Assembly: GCF_014191775.1 (NCBI RefSeq) | Contig: NZ_JACHXA010000004.1 | Span: 124,001-188,000 of the forward strand | Direction: 5' to 3' | DNA: 64,000 bases | Origin: Limibacillus halophilus | Lineage (GTDB): Bacteria > Pseudomonadota > Alphaproteobacteria > Kiloniellales > CECT-8803 | Shown: positions 45,576-54,480 of the stretch, piece by piece | How the letters are laid out: every line of letters begins with the position of its first letter | Numbering within the stretch: the first letter of the stretch is position 1 | Program-made: the position numbers and the translations under genes | Notes under the pieces: generated by a model | What the model was told of the DNA's origin: nothing | Database searches by the model: none | What the model saw: the letters and a program-made list of their open reading frames with translations, nothing else

Positions 45576-45983
45576 TTAACGCCCGTAGAGCGTTTCCGGA
45601 TCCTGTTCCACCGGCAAGACGTCCTCTAGTTTCTGTCCATTCCATTGACGGAAGAAGCAGGAGCGTCGGCCGGTGTGGCAGGCAACACCATTCTGCTCGA
45701 CCGTCAGGAGCAGCGTATCGCCGTCGCAATCGACGCTGAGTGACTTCAAATGCTGTGTTTGTCCTGAGGTTTCGCCCTTGCGCCAGAGCTTTCCGCGCGA
45801 ACGGGACCAATAACAAACCTGGCCGGTCTTGAGCGTCTCTGACAGTGACTCACGATTCATCCAAGCCATCATGAGGATCTCGCCGCTGCCTAGTTGCTGG
45901 GCGATAGCAGCAACGAGTCCGCGCTCGTCGAAATTGATGGCTGCATCGAGCGAGGGAGGGAGGCCTTCGGGACTGTCGGTCAT
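45576..45983 (-). CDS. hisI: Phosphoribosyl-AMP cyclohydrolase
   Basis: This 135-residue enzyme opens the adenine ring of phosphoribosyl-AMP in step three of histidine biosynthesis. Hallmarks are ILMMAWMNRESL near residue 36, CYWSRSRGKLWRKGETSG near 57, the metal-binding DCDGD, and CHTGRRSCFF. It is a stand-alone hisI, not fused to hisE, as usual in Alphaproteobacteria. It lies 29 bases downstream of metC on the same strand. The neighbour is not a histidine gene. Confidence 0.96.
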   Translation of the reverse strand: MTDSPEGLPPSLDAAINFDERGLVAAIAQQLGSGEILMMAWMNRESLSETLKTGQVCYWSRSRGKLWRKGETSGQTQHLKSLSVDCDGDTLLLTVEQNGVACHTGRRSCFFRQWNGQKLEDVLPVEQDPETLYGR

Positions 45984-46012
45984 GTTTTTTCCTTACTGCC
46001 TCTCATTGTAGT

Positions 46013-47206
46013 CTAGCCTTTGTTCGCTTGCTCTAGACGTTCGAAACCGGCTGTTAGGTCGTTGATAAGATCATCAGGGTCTTCCAAGCCGATATGGTAA
46101 CGCAAAAGCGGCCCTGTCGCCTCCCAGCGACGCGCGGTTTGGTGCCTTTCAGGGTATCCCGAGACGACTAGGCTGGCAAAACTACCCCAACTCGCGCCGA
46201 TACCGAAATACTTATAGGATTCGATCATCGCTTCGACGGCTCGGTGTTCATAAGGCTTCGCTAGGACGATACCAAGGAGGCCTGTCGCCCCGTCAAAGTC
46301 ACGCTTCCATAGGGCATGGCCCGGGTCTTCCGGCAGGGCAGGATACAAGACACGATCGACCTCGGGGCGCTCTTGCAACCAGCGCGCTACCGCCAGTGCA
46401 CCCCGTTGGTGCTGGTCGAGCCTCGCACCCATGCTGCGTAATCCTCGCAATCCCTGGTATGCTTCTTCAGGGCCGCAACAATGACCATGGAACAATGCCA
46501 TGTCGTATACCGCCCGGAAGGACGCTTCATTTGCGGCGATGTAACCCAGCATCAGATCACCGTGTCCCCCGATGTACTTGGTTCCCGCCTGGATGGACAC
46601 ATCAACACCCTGTTCTAATGGACGATAGAACAGGGGCGTTGCCCAGGTGTTGTCCAGCGCAGTGCGCACACCGTGTTTACGAGCCGCTGCAACAATTGCG
46701 GGTACGTCCTGCATCTCAAAGGTGAGCGATCCCGGGGTCTCCATATAGATAAGCTTGGTATTGGGTCGTATCAGAGCTTCGATGCCGGCGCCGATAGTCG
46801 GATCATAGTAAGTGGTCTCAACTCCCTGGCGCTTTAGAATCTTGTCGCAAAAACGCCGCGCCGGGTAATAAATGCTGTCGGTCACCAGGATATGGTCGCC
46901 CTGGTTTACGAAGGCTTGCAGTGCAACCGTGTTCGCTGCAAGGCCTGATGACAGCGTGATTGCGTCTGCGGCGCCCTCCAGTTCGGCCAAGGCTTCTTGA
47001 AACGCAAAGTGAGTTGTTGTGCCAGCGATGCCGTATGAAGGCTTCCTGCTACTTCTATCCGGGCGCACCTCATATTCGTCGAGGCGATCAAACAATATGG
47101 TCGAGGCGCGCATAAGCGGTGCATTCAAAGCGCCGTTCCAGTCGCTGCTGTGACGCGCGCTTTGGACGAGTCGTGTGCGCTTAGATTCTACTCTTGAGGT
47201 TGTCAT
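46013..47206 (-). CDS. metC: Cystathionine beta-lyase
   Basis: This 397-residue PLP enzyme of the Cys/Met metabolism family has the Schiff-base Lys at 210 in QAGTKYIGGHGD. MetC cleaves cystathionine to homocysteine, pyruvate and ammonia. The sequence SDWNGALNAPLMRASTILFD and the lack of gamma-synthase landmarks favour beta-lyase. A different C-S lyase is possible. The ATG at 47206 has AGGA upstream. Upstream 47207-47482 shows no SAM riboswitch. Confidence 0.92.
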   Translation of the reverse strand: MTTSRVESKRTRLVQSARHSSDWNGALNAPLMRASTILFDRLDEYEVRPDRSSRKPSYGIAGTTTHFAFQEALAELEGAADAITLSSGLAANTVALQAFVNQGDHILVTDSIYYPARRFCDKILKRQGVETTYYDPTIGAGIEALIRPNTKLIYMETPGSLTFEMQDVPAIVAAARKHGVRTALDNTWATPLFYRPLEQGVDVSIQAGTKYIGGHGDLMLGYIAANEASFRAVYDMALFHGHCCGPEEAYQGLRGLRSMGARLDQHQRGALAVARWLQERPEVDRVLYPALPEDPGHALWKRDFDGATGLLGIVLAKPYEHRAVEAMIESYKYFGIGASWGSFASLVVSGYPERHQTARRWEATGPLLRYHIGLEDPDDLINDLTAGFERLEQANKG

Positions 47207-47482
47207 TGTGGAAATATCCTGTGTTTCACGTCGTTGTGATTAGGGGCTATTCAATCTAGGAACTGACACTTTGATTTGCGCAAGCATTTGATACTTCGGG
47301 AATTTTCGGCATACAAATCATTTTATTGCAATTAAATGTCTAGGTTATTGCCTTTCAGGTGCATCTGTTCCATGGTTTGTGCGTGAGTTCGCCCCACAGG
47401 GAACCAATCCTTGACCTGAGAGGGATGAGGGGTGCTCGCGTGTGATTTAAGGCAAGGGACAAACAGGGAAGGTTTTATCTCC

Positions 47483-48502
47483 ATGAACAAGAAAACATTG
47501 TTAGGTGCAGGAGCAGCCCTTCTTCTCGCTACTGGGGTCGCAAACGCAGCGACACTGGACGACGTGAAGGCAAAAGGGCAGCTGAGCTGCATCGTTACAA
47601 CTGGCCTGGTGGGCTTTGCGTTTACCGACGAGAATGGTCGTTGGAACGGTTTTGACGTTGATTTCTGCCGTGCAACGGCTGCTGCCGTCCTAGGCGACGC
47701 GGAAAAAGTCAACTTCGTACCAACTACCGGCAAAACTCGTTTCACTGCGCTGAATGCCGGTGAGGGCGATATCCTGTATCGTAACACCACGATCACGATG
47801 AGCCGCGATGCCGACCTGAAGCTGACGTTCCTGGGCGTGAACTACTACGACGGTCAGGGCTTCATGGTTAACAAGAACCTGGGCGTAACCAGCGCCAAGG
47901 AATTGAACGGTGCATCGGTCTGCATTCAGACGGGTACCACAACCGAGCTCAACCTTGCTGACTTCTTCCGGGTCAACAACATGAACTACGAGCCGGTCCC
48001 CATCGAGACGAACGAAGAAGCGCGCACGAACTACCTGGCCGGCCGTTGTGACGTTTATACAACGGATGCTTCCGGTCTTGCTGCAACGCGTGCGACCTTC
48101 GACGATCCGAAGAATCACGTGATTCTGCCGGAAATCATCTCCAAAGAGCCTCTCGGCCCGGCAGTACGCCAGGGCGACGATGCTTGGGGCGATATCACGC
48201 GTTGGGTTTTGTACGCTCTGCTCGCGGCTGAAGAGTATGGCGTGACGCAAGCCAATGTTGACGAGCTTGCTGCCAAGGCAACCGGCAATCCTGATATCGA
48301 TCGGATGCTCGGCACCGAAGGTGACTTCGGCGCCATGGTTGGCCTTAGCAAAGATTGGGCCAAGAACGCCATTAAGGCAGTCGGTAACTACGGTGAGATT
48401 TTTGACCGTAACATCGGACCCGATACCGCAATTGGACTTGAGCGTGGCTTGAACGCGCTCTGGACCGAAGGTGGTCTGATGTACGCTCCGCCGATCCGCT
48501 AA
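47483..48502 (+). CDS. aapJ: General L-amino-acid ABC transporter, substrate-binding protein
   Basis: This 339-residue periplasmic binding protein starts at ATG 47483 with GGGAAGG ten bases upstream; a GTG at 47432 is not used. The signal peptide is clear (ATGVANA cleavage). Family features are GFDVDFCRATAAAVLGD and the ends WTEGGLMYAPPIR, typical of AapJ, which binds a broad set of L-amino acids. It is followed by a hairpin and then aapQ, aapM and aapP. Confidence 0.96.
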   Translation: MNKKTLLGAGAALLLATGVANAATLDDVKAKGQLSCIVTTGLVGFAFTDENGRWNGFDVDFCRATAAAVLGDAEKVNFVPTTGKTRFTALNAGEGDILYRNTTITMSRDADLKLTFLGVNYYDGQGFMVNKNLGVTSAKELNGASVCIQTGTTTELNLADFFRVNNMNYEPVPIETNEEARTNYLAGRCDVYTTDASGLAATRATFDDPKNHVILPEIISKEPLGPAVRQGDDAWGDITRWVLYALLAAEEYGVTQANVDELAAKATGNPDIDRMLGTEGDFGAMVGLSKDWAKNAIKAVGNYGEIFDRNIGPDTAIGLERGLNALWTEGGLMYAPPIR

Positions 48503-48528
48503 TCAACGGAGCCCTAGGTTCAAGATAC

Positions 48529-48575
48529 GGCGGCGCAACTCTTTATCCGGGTTGCGTCGCCTCTTGGACTTTTTG
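48529..48575 (+). terminator. Hairpin between aapJ and aapQ
   Basis: Arms GGCGGCGCAAC (48529-48539) and GTTGCGTCGCC (48551-48561) form a stem with one G-T mismatch; a T-run follows at 48571-48575. Position and weak T-run suggest partial termination, giving more binding protein than permease. Confidence 0.65.
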
Positions 48576-48707
48576 AGTCATAGTTCTTCAGTGTTCCGAG
48601 ATGGCGTCGCATGTCGTGGTGGCCGCGATTGGTTCTGGGCCACATCACGATGACAGTCAGGCATCGGAAGACAGAAAGAACGCCAAGAGTTCAAAGGAAA
48701 TGCGGTC

Positions 48708-49901
48708 ATGGCGGCAGCAGACATAGTCGATAGCCGTAGCGCCCTATCCCGAGCTTGGAACAACAAAGAAGCGCGCTCGGTCATTCTTCAAATTCTGACG
48801 GTGGCACTGCTATTCGGGTTTTTCTTTTACATAATCCGGAATGCCGTCATCAATCTGGAGACGATCGGCAAAGGGTACAGCTTCACCTTTCTTTCAGCTC
48901 CGGCCAGCTACGACATTAATCAGACACTGATCGACTACAACTCGCGCGACACTCATTTCCGCGCGGCGATCGTCGGCATTCTCAATACACTTCTTGTGGC
49001 GGTTTCGGGCATCATTCTGGCGACCATCGTCGGATTTGTGCTTGGCGTTCTGCGTCTCAGCAAGAACTGGTTGATGAGCCGCATCGTCTATTGCTACATC
49101 GAACTTGTCAGAAACGTTCCGGTTCTGCTCCACATCTTGCTGATTCACGGCATTGTCGTTAACACGCTGCCGGTACCCCGTCAGTCTCCCAGCTTCTTCA
49201 GTGAGAGTGTGTTTCTGAGCAATCGCGGATTGTATGTCCCCAGTCCGTTGCCTGAGCCTTTGTTCTGGGCAACCATGATTGCCTTTTTCGGCGGTATAGT
49301 AGGGACGGTGCTTTACAAGCGCCGTGCGCGCAAACTGCAGGAGGAAACCGGTCGCATTCTGCCGGTGTTCCGTGTCGGGCTTGGATTGATCATTGGACTG
49401 CCGTTTGTGGTTTTCCTGGTTACCGGCATGCCGATGAACTGGAGCTATCCTGAGCTCAAGGGTTTCAACTTCGTTGGCGGTGTAGCCATGAAGCCGGAGT
49501 TCCTGGCACTGTGGCTTGCTTTGTCGCTCTATACCTCGGCCTTTATCGCCGAGATTGTACGCGCCGGTATTCTTGCAGTCAGCTACGGCCAGACAGAGGC
49601 GGCTCATGCCTTGGGATTGCGGACCAATCGGACGCTGCAACTGGTCATTATCCCGCAGGCTCTTCGTGTGATCGTACCGCCCCTGACCAGCCAGTATCTG
49701 AACCTGACGAAAAACTCGTCATTGGCAATTGCCATTGGGTACATGGACATCGTGGCGACAATCGGTGGTATCTCGCTCAATCAGACAGGGCGTGAGATGG
49801 AATCTATGACCATTGTGCTGTTGATTTATCTCAGCTTCTCGCTGGTCATTTCACTCTTCATGAACTGGTACAATAAACGCATCAAACTGGTAGAGAGGTG
49901 A
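48708..49901 (+). CDS. aapQ: General L-amino-acid ABC transporter, permease AapQ
   Basis: This 397-residue permease has about eight helices, with a large periplasmic loop after helix 1 (about 60-95), typical of AapQ. The hallmark SRIVYCYIELVRNVPVLLHILLIH (about 118-142) and EAA loop TEAAHALGLRTNRTLQLVIIPQALRV are present. It pairs with AapM in the membrane. The stop is ten bases before aapM. Confidence 0.96.
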   Translation: MAAADIVDSRSALSRAWNNKEARSVILQILTVALLFGFFFYIIRNAVINLETIGKGYSFTFLSAPASYDINQTLIDYNSRDTHFRAAIVGILNTLLVAVSGIILATIVGFVLGVLRLSKNWLMSRIVYCYIELVRNVPVLLHILLIHGIVVNTLPVPRQSPSFFSESVFLSNRGLYVPSPLPEPLFWATMIAFFGGIVGTVLYKRRARKLQEETGRILPVFRVGLGLIIGLPFVVFLVTGMPMNWSYPELKGFNFVGGVAMKPEFLALWLALSLYTSAFIAEIVRAGILAVSYGQTEAAHALGLRTNRTLQLVIIPQALRVIVPPLTSQYLNLTKNSSLAIAIGYMDIVATIGGISLNQTGREMESMTIVLLIYLSFSLVISLFMNWYNKRIKLVER

Positions 49902-49911
49902 GGGGGCTGTC

Positions 49912-51036
49912 ATGAGCAATCTACAGGATACCCAGACTTACGCTCCCGGCCAGCACCCCGACATGCCGCCGCCTTTGGCGACACGCGGCATTATAGGCTG
50001 GATGCGCAAAAATCTGTTCAGTTCCATCGGGAACACGATCTTGACCCTGGTGGCGATCGCGATCCTTTGGCGGATCGTGCCGCCGATCTTGGATTACTTC
50101 GTGTTTGATGCGGTGATTAACGCAAGTAACCGCGAAGAGTGCGTTGCCAAGGGAACCGGCGCGTGCTGGGCCGTGATCAGCGAGCGCTTTCAGGTATCAC
50201 TTTACGCTTTCTATCCGGAAGCGGAACGTTGGCGCTTGAAGCTTACTTTCCTGCTGCTGTTTGTTGCTTTGGGACCGGTTCTGTTCGACCGCTTTCCGCT
50301 ACGCAAACAAATGATCTGGTTCTCTTTAGCCTATCCCTTTATCGCCATTTGGCTGGTGGTGGGCGGCTTCTTGGGACTTCCATTGGTCGAGACCAAGATG
50401 TTCGGCGGTGTCATGCTGACACTCATTATCGGCATCACGGGGATAACCTTCTCGCTGCCGTTGGGTATTTTGCTGGCGCTGGGCCGTATCTCAAATCTTC
50501 CGGCTATGCAGATCGTCAGCGTTGCCTTCATCGAGTTCATTCGTGGCGTGCCACTGATCACACTGTTGTTCGTCGCATCGACGATGCTGAACTACTTCCT
50601 GCCGCCGGGGACCGAGTTCGATCTGCTTTTGCGGGTGCTGATTATGGTCACCCTTTTCGCGTCGGCTTATATCGCCGAGGTGGTGCGCGGTGGTCTGCAG
50701 GCAATTCCAAAAGGGCAGTACGAGGCCGCCGATGCCATGGGGTTGAAATATTGGCAGGCTATGCGGCTGATTATCTTGCCGCAGGCCCTGAAGATATCGA
50801 TTCCGGGTATCGTGAATACCTTCATCGGTCTCTACAAGGATACGACCCTCGTGTTGATCATCGGACTGTTCGACGTCTTGGGGATCATGCGGTCGGCATT
50901 GGCGGACCCAAAATGGAACGGTTTGTCGACTGAGGTGTATATCTACACGGCCCTTTTCTTCTTCGTATCGTGCTTCGCTATGTCCCGGTACTCCTTGTAC
51001 CTGGAGAAGAAGCTTCACACCGGGCATAAGCGCTAA
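49912..51036 (+). CDS. aapM: General L-amino-acid ABC transporter, permease AapM
   Basis: This 374-residue second permease has helices, GALLRISNLP-like loops and AADAMGLKYWQAMRLIILPQALK as the EAA motif. GGGGG lies ahead of the ATG. It is directly between aapQ and aapP in the normal order. Confidence 0.96.
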   Translation: MSNLQDTQTYAPGQHPDMPPPLATRGIIGWMRKNLFSSIGNTILTLVAIAILWRIVPPILDYFVFDAVINASNREECVAKGTGACWAVISERFQVSLYAFYPEAERWRLKLTFLLLFVALGPVLFDRFPLRKQMIWFSLAYPFIAIWLVVGGFLGLPLVETKMFGGVMLTLIIGITGITFSLPLGILLALGRISNLPAMQIVSVAFIEFIRGVPLITLLFVASTMLNYFLPPGTEFDLLLRVLIMVTLFASAYIAEVVRGGLQAIPKGQYEAADAMGLKYWQAMRLIILPQALKISIPGIVNTFIGLYKDTTLVLIIGLFDVLGIMRSALADPKWNGLSTEVYIYTALFFFVSCFAMSRYSLYLEKKLHTGHKR

Positions 51037-51054
51037 GCACAAGGAGGCTGAAAG

Positions 51055-51834
51055 ATGAGCGAACAAGCCATCGAGACAACGGAAATGCAGATCTCCGATG
51101 AGGTCGCTATCGAAATCACCGGCATGCACAAGTGGTATGGCGATTTTCACGTTCTTAAGAACATCAACCTACAAGTTCGCCGCGGTGAACGAATCGTCAT
51201 CTGCGGGCCCTCGGGTTCGGGCAAGTCCACGATGATCCGGTGCATCAATCGCCTGGAGGAACACCAGCAGGGCAGCATTCAAGTTGGTGGCATCGAGTTG
51301 AGCAACGATCTAAAAAACATCGATGCCATTCGCCGCGAGGTTGGAATGGTGTTCCAGCACTTCAACCTGTTTCCACACCTGACGGTTTTGGAGAATTGTA
51401 CGCTTGCGCCCATTTGGGTCCGTAAGATGCCAAAGCGGGAAGCCGAGGAAGCTGCGATGAAGTATTTGGAGCGGGTTAAAATCCCCGACCAAGCCAAGAA
51501 GTATCCTGGGCAGCTTTCCGGCGGTCAGCAACAGCGTGTGGCCATCGCCCGCAGTCTCTGTATGAACCCTGAGATCATGTTGTTCGACGAACCGACTTCG
51601 GCACTTGATCCGGAAATGATCTCGGAAGTGCTGGACGTGATGATCGACTTGGCGAAATCCGGCATGACAATGTTATGCGTTACCCATGAAATGGGATTCG
51701 CTCGCAAGGTCGCGAACCGGGTGATTTTCATGGATGGCGGTGAGATCATTGAGGAGAACGAGCCGGAGCAGTTCTTTACCAATCCTAAGTCGGATCGGAC
51801 GAAGCTCTTCCTCAGTCAGATACTGCATCACTAG
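51055..51834 (+). CDS. aapP: General L-amino-acid ABC transporter, ATP-binding protein
   Basis: This 259-residue ATPase has Walker [10 protein letters not shown], signature [13 protein letters not shown], Walker [14 protein letters not shown] and the PAAT-family [19 protein letters not shown]. It starts with AGGAGG seven bases upstream. It completes AapJQMP, which imports (and in rhizobia also exports) L-amino acids. Confidence 0.97.
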   Translation: MSEQAIETTEMQISDEVAIEITGMHKWYGDFHVLKNINLQVRRGERIVICGPSGSGKSTMIRCINRLEEHQQGSIQVGGIELSNDLKNIDAIRREVGMVFQHFNLFPHLTVLENCTLAPIWVRKMPKREAEEAAMKYLERVKIPDQAKKYPGQLSGGQQQRVAIARSLCMNPEIMLFDEPTSALDPEMISEVLDVMIDLAKSGMTMLCVTHEMGFARKVANRVIFMDGGEIIEENEPEQFFTNPKSDRTKLFLSQILHH

Positions 51835-51919
51835 TTAGAAGAAGCTCCGCAAGGAGTCGGGAAACGCCGATGTTGGAGAAATCCTCCAATGTCACTGCCC
51901 AGGGGGGCCTGGAGCGAGG

Positions 51920-52642
51920 ATGGAGAGCAAGGCGAGCGCGTCACGGGAGATAGAATCACCCTGCGATGTTCTAAGACCTTCCACTTCCAACGCCGAACGA
52001 ACACTATGTGTGTTGGGGCTGGGCGGCGGCGGCACGTCAATGGTTGCCGGCTGTTTGCGCTTAGCGGGCGTCTCCATGGGAGAACGCTTGAATGAAGCCA
52101 ACAATGAAGATCAAGAATTCCATGACCTGATTCAGTGCCGTCCGCTGCTGGATGGTGCGGGAAATCTTTTGCCGGAGCGGTTGGAGCAATTCCGGGCCTT
52201 CATTGAATATCGAAACGAACGACATCCGGTTTGGGGATGGAAGCATCCCGAAACACTACGGATTTTACCGCAAGTGCTGGACAGGCTCCGTAACCCACAC
52301 CTGCTTTACATCTTTCGGGATGTGCATGCGGTCGCGCAGCGTAATCACAAGCGCCTGGGATTGGATCATCCCTTGTCACTGCGAGCGTCGCTCGGGCACC
52401 TGACTGCGATGGTAAACGCGATTGAGCAGCTATCTGCACCGACGTTGTTGATCAGTTACGAGCGCTGCCTTCGTCATCCAGAAAAATTCTTGCGGCTCCT
52501 ATCTTCCTTCTGCGGATTGGAATTGACGCAGAAGGACTGTCAGGACTTGGCAAGCTTTGTCAGACCTGACCGTGTTTCCGGTGAAATCGATGCACAGGCG
52601 CGCGCGCGCGATCGGGCTTATTATAAGCCGGAAAGTGACTGA
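51920..52642 (+). CDS. Sulfotransferase-like P-loop protein, copy 1
   Basis: This 240-residue protein has the fold pattern of bacterial sulfotransferases. The phosphosulfate loop GLGGGGTS is at 33-40, where canonical enzymes have a P-R-S/G-G-T. The Arg is missing, so activity is doubtful. Later segments are WGWKHPE, RNPHLLYIFRD and LLISYERCL, similar to the PAPS 3'-phosphate site. GGAG lies five bases ahead of the ATG. The downstream gene is a full-length paralogue, and the pair looks like a tandem duplication. Confidence 0.8.
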   Translation: MESKASASREIESPCDVLRPSTSNAERTLCVLGLGGGGTSMVAGCLRLAGVSMGERLNEANNEDQEFHDLIQCRPLLDGAGNLLPERLEQFRAFIEYRNERHPVWGWKHPETLRILPQVLDRLRNPHLLYIFRDVHAVAQRNHKRLGLDHPLSLRASLGHLTAMVNAIEQLSAPTLLISYERCLRHPEKFLRLLSSFCGLELTQKDCQDLASFVRPDRVSGEIDAQARARDRAYYKPESD

Positions 52643-52643
52643 G

Positions 52644-53459
52644 ATGGCGCAGCGCTTTTCCGACCGCCTCAAGGCCGCATGGCATCTTTTGATAAACTAT
52701 GACCCAGTCGTGGAATCCGATACTGCGCACCTGATTCAGCCCGTTACGGTAATCCGGCCTGCCGCTCCTGATCAGAAGCGACGAACCTATGTGGTGCTCG
52801 GCGTTCCCAGGGGGGGGACCTCAATGGTCGCTGGGTGTTTGCGCCTCTTGGGTCTTCCGATGGGCGACCGGATCGAAAGTGCAAACAATGAGGATTTGGA
52901 TTTTACCGAAACAGCGAGGCAGTTGGAGCCACTTTACGACGGAGATGGAAAACCAATTGCGGCGAAGTTCGATGAATTGCGAGCGATAGCATCCCGCAAA
53001 GCAGCAGAACGCGACGTTTGGGGTTGGAAGGACCCGAATGGCCATGTCTACATCGTCGAACTGTTGTCCGTTCTTCCAAATCCTCACCTGATTATTGTAT
53101 TCCGTGATCTGCAGGCGGCCGCGCAAACCACCTTTGCCAGAACGGGGCAGGGGCACATGAAAACGATTGAGGATACGCTTGCCCAAGTCGGGTTCCTCAC
53201 GACGATGGTTCGGAATACGGATTGTCCCGTAGCGTTTGTGAGCTACGAGCGTGGATTGCGGTTGCGTGAGTCGCTCGTACGGGGACTTGCTGATTTTGCC
53301 GGAATGCCGATTGACGAAATGATGATCGACGAAATCATCACTTATATCCGGCCCGATAGGGGTGGCGGTGAATTGGACGAAGTTTACAGATTGACGGATA
53401 AATCTTTCTGGCGCGGGAAACCCATCAGGGATCCTAAGGAAGGCGGCGGTGTCCCTTAG
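52644..53459 (+). CDS. Sulfotransferase-like P-loop protein, copy 2
   Basis: This 271-residue paralogue of the previous gene starts at ATG 52644, directly after its stop. The loop is GVPRGGTSM, keeping the Arg, so it may be the active copy. Shared blocks with copy 1 are MVAGCLRL, ANNED, VWGWK, NPHL, FRD and SYERGL. A possible role is sulfation of a lipid, glycan or peptide. The last codon overlaps the convergent GNAT stop by four bases. Confidence 0.85.
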   Translation: MAQRFSDRLKAAWHLLINYDPVVESDTAHLIQPVTVIRPAAPDQKRRTYVVLGVPRGGTSMVAGCLRLLGLPMGDRIESANNEDLDFTETARQLEPLYDGDGKPIAAKFDELRAIASRKAAERDVWGWKDPNGHVYIVELLSVLPNPHLIIVFRDLQAAAQTTFARTGQGHMKTIEDTLAQVGFLTTMVRNTDCPVAFVSYERGLRLRESLVRGLADFAGMPIDEMMIDEIITYIRPDRGGGELDEVYRLTDKSFWRGKPIRDPKEGGGVP

Positions 53460-54463
53460 TATGGGATCAAGCCGTTCTCACGAGGATCGTCAATTTGGAT
53501 GGTTTTGCGACTGACAGGCACGAAGCCGACCTTCTGGTACAACGGCAAAGCTTTAGGGTGGTCCAACGTGCAGGTGTTCACGGTCACTTTGTCGGGTTGC
53601 TTCTCCCAAGCCCTGTCCACGGCGCTGTGAAGCAGGAAGGGACCAAATCGGCGGCCGATGAACTCCGGCATCACGCCCAGCAACGCGAGGTCCACCGTTC
53701 CCGGCTTCCTCGCATCTAACTCGAAGAAGCCCGCGGGAACACCTTCGGCATAGAGAACGAAAACCTCCACGAGGTCGTTCTCGATAATGTCCCGAAGTGC
53801 GTCGTCGCTCATGCGCCGCCGTTCGTACCAAAGCCAGTCCCGACCGACCGTATTGTAAAGGAACCTATAGAACGAGAGGGTCGGGCGCTCTGCCCGCAAC
53901 AATCCCAAGCGATGACCGGTCAAGTGTGGGGTTTGGAGTGAGGCGACTTTACGTTCGGTCATCTCCAGGTAGGTGATGGTCACCTCAATGCGATCGCGGA
54001 GGTTTGCATCGGCCGGTGGTTCCCCCCGATCGATAAGCCACTTTTGTCGCAGACTGCAAGGGTTGATCTCGTATCCGATCGCTTCATAGAAGCTGTGCGC
54101 TTTGTGATTACCTGGACGGATCATGAGTTGGACCTTGGCCACTTTTCGGGCCTTCAACCATGCTTCCGAGGCATCGACCAGGAGGCGTCCGAATCCCTTC
54201 CTTTGATGGTCCTCAGCGACGGCTAGATAGTAGAACCAGCCGCGATGACCATCGTGCCCGACGCAAACACTTGCCGCTAAAGCACCATCGACTTCGCCGA
54301 TCAGTATTTGCGCATCTTTGCTTGCTTGCCACATACCGATATCGCGGGTCGGATCGTTGTACCAAGCGAGCATCCCCAGGTTCTTCCACAGCGCCACGAG
54401 CGCATCGAAATCAGTGTCCCGATACCTGCGAATCTTCAGCGATTTCTTCTCGCTTTGCCCCAT
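53456..54463 (-). CDS. Double GNAT acetyltransferase (YpeA-like domain plus second GNAT)
   Basis: This 335-residue protein has two GNAT domains. The first (about 10-150) resembles YpeA: FDALVALWKNLGMLAWYNDP, then GHRGWFYYLAVAEDHQRKGFGRLLV with the acetyl-CoA-binding R/Q-x-x-G-x-G/A. The second (about 170-335) has TVDLALLGVMPEFIGRRFGPFLL and FYRFLYNTVGRDWLWYERR. Such domains occur as separate genes in many bacteria, so this is a fusion. ATG 54463 is chosen, 17 bases after the sseA stop. Substrates unknown. Confidence 0.85.
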   Translation of the reverse strand: MGQSEKKSLKIRRYRDTDFDALVALWKNLGMLAWYNDPTRDIGMWQASKDAQILIGEVDGALAASVCVGHDGHRGWFYYLAVAEDHQRKGFGRLLVDASEAWLKARKVAKVQLMIRPGNHKAHSFYEAIGYEINPCSLRQKWLIDRGEPPADANLRDRIEVTITYLEMTERKVASLQTPHLTGHRLGLLRAERPTLSFYRFLYNTVGRDWLWYERRRMSDDALRDIIENDLVEVFVLYAEGVPAGFFELDARKPGTVDLALLGVMPEFIGRRFGPFLLHSAVDRAWEKQPDKVTVNTCTLDHPKALPLYQKVGFVPVSRKTIQIDDPRENGLIPY

Positions 54464-54480
54464 CGACTTGAACTCTGTGA

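Noticed and set aside
47207-47482. Possible SAM riboswitch upstream of metC
   Set aside because: I looked for SAM-II-like elements in the minus-strand leader and saw no conserved pattern.
47332-48372. Minus-strand frames opposite aapJ
   Set aside because: They are shadows of a clear plus-strand gene with family motifs and signal peptide.
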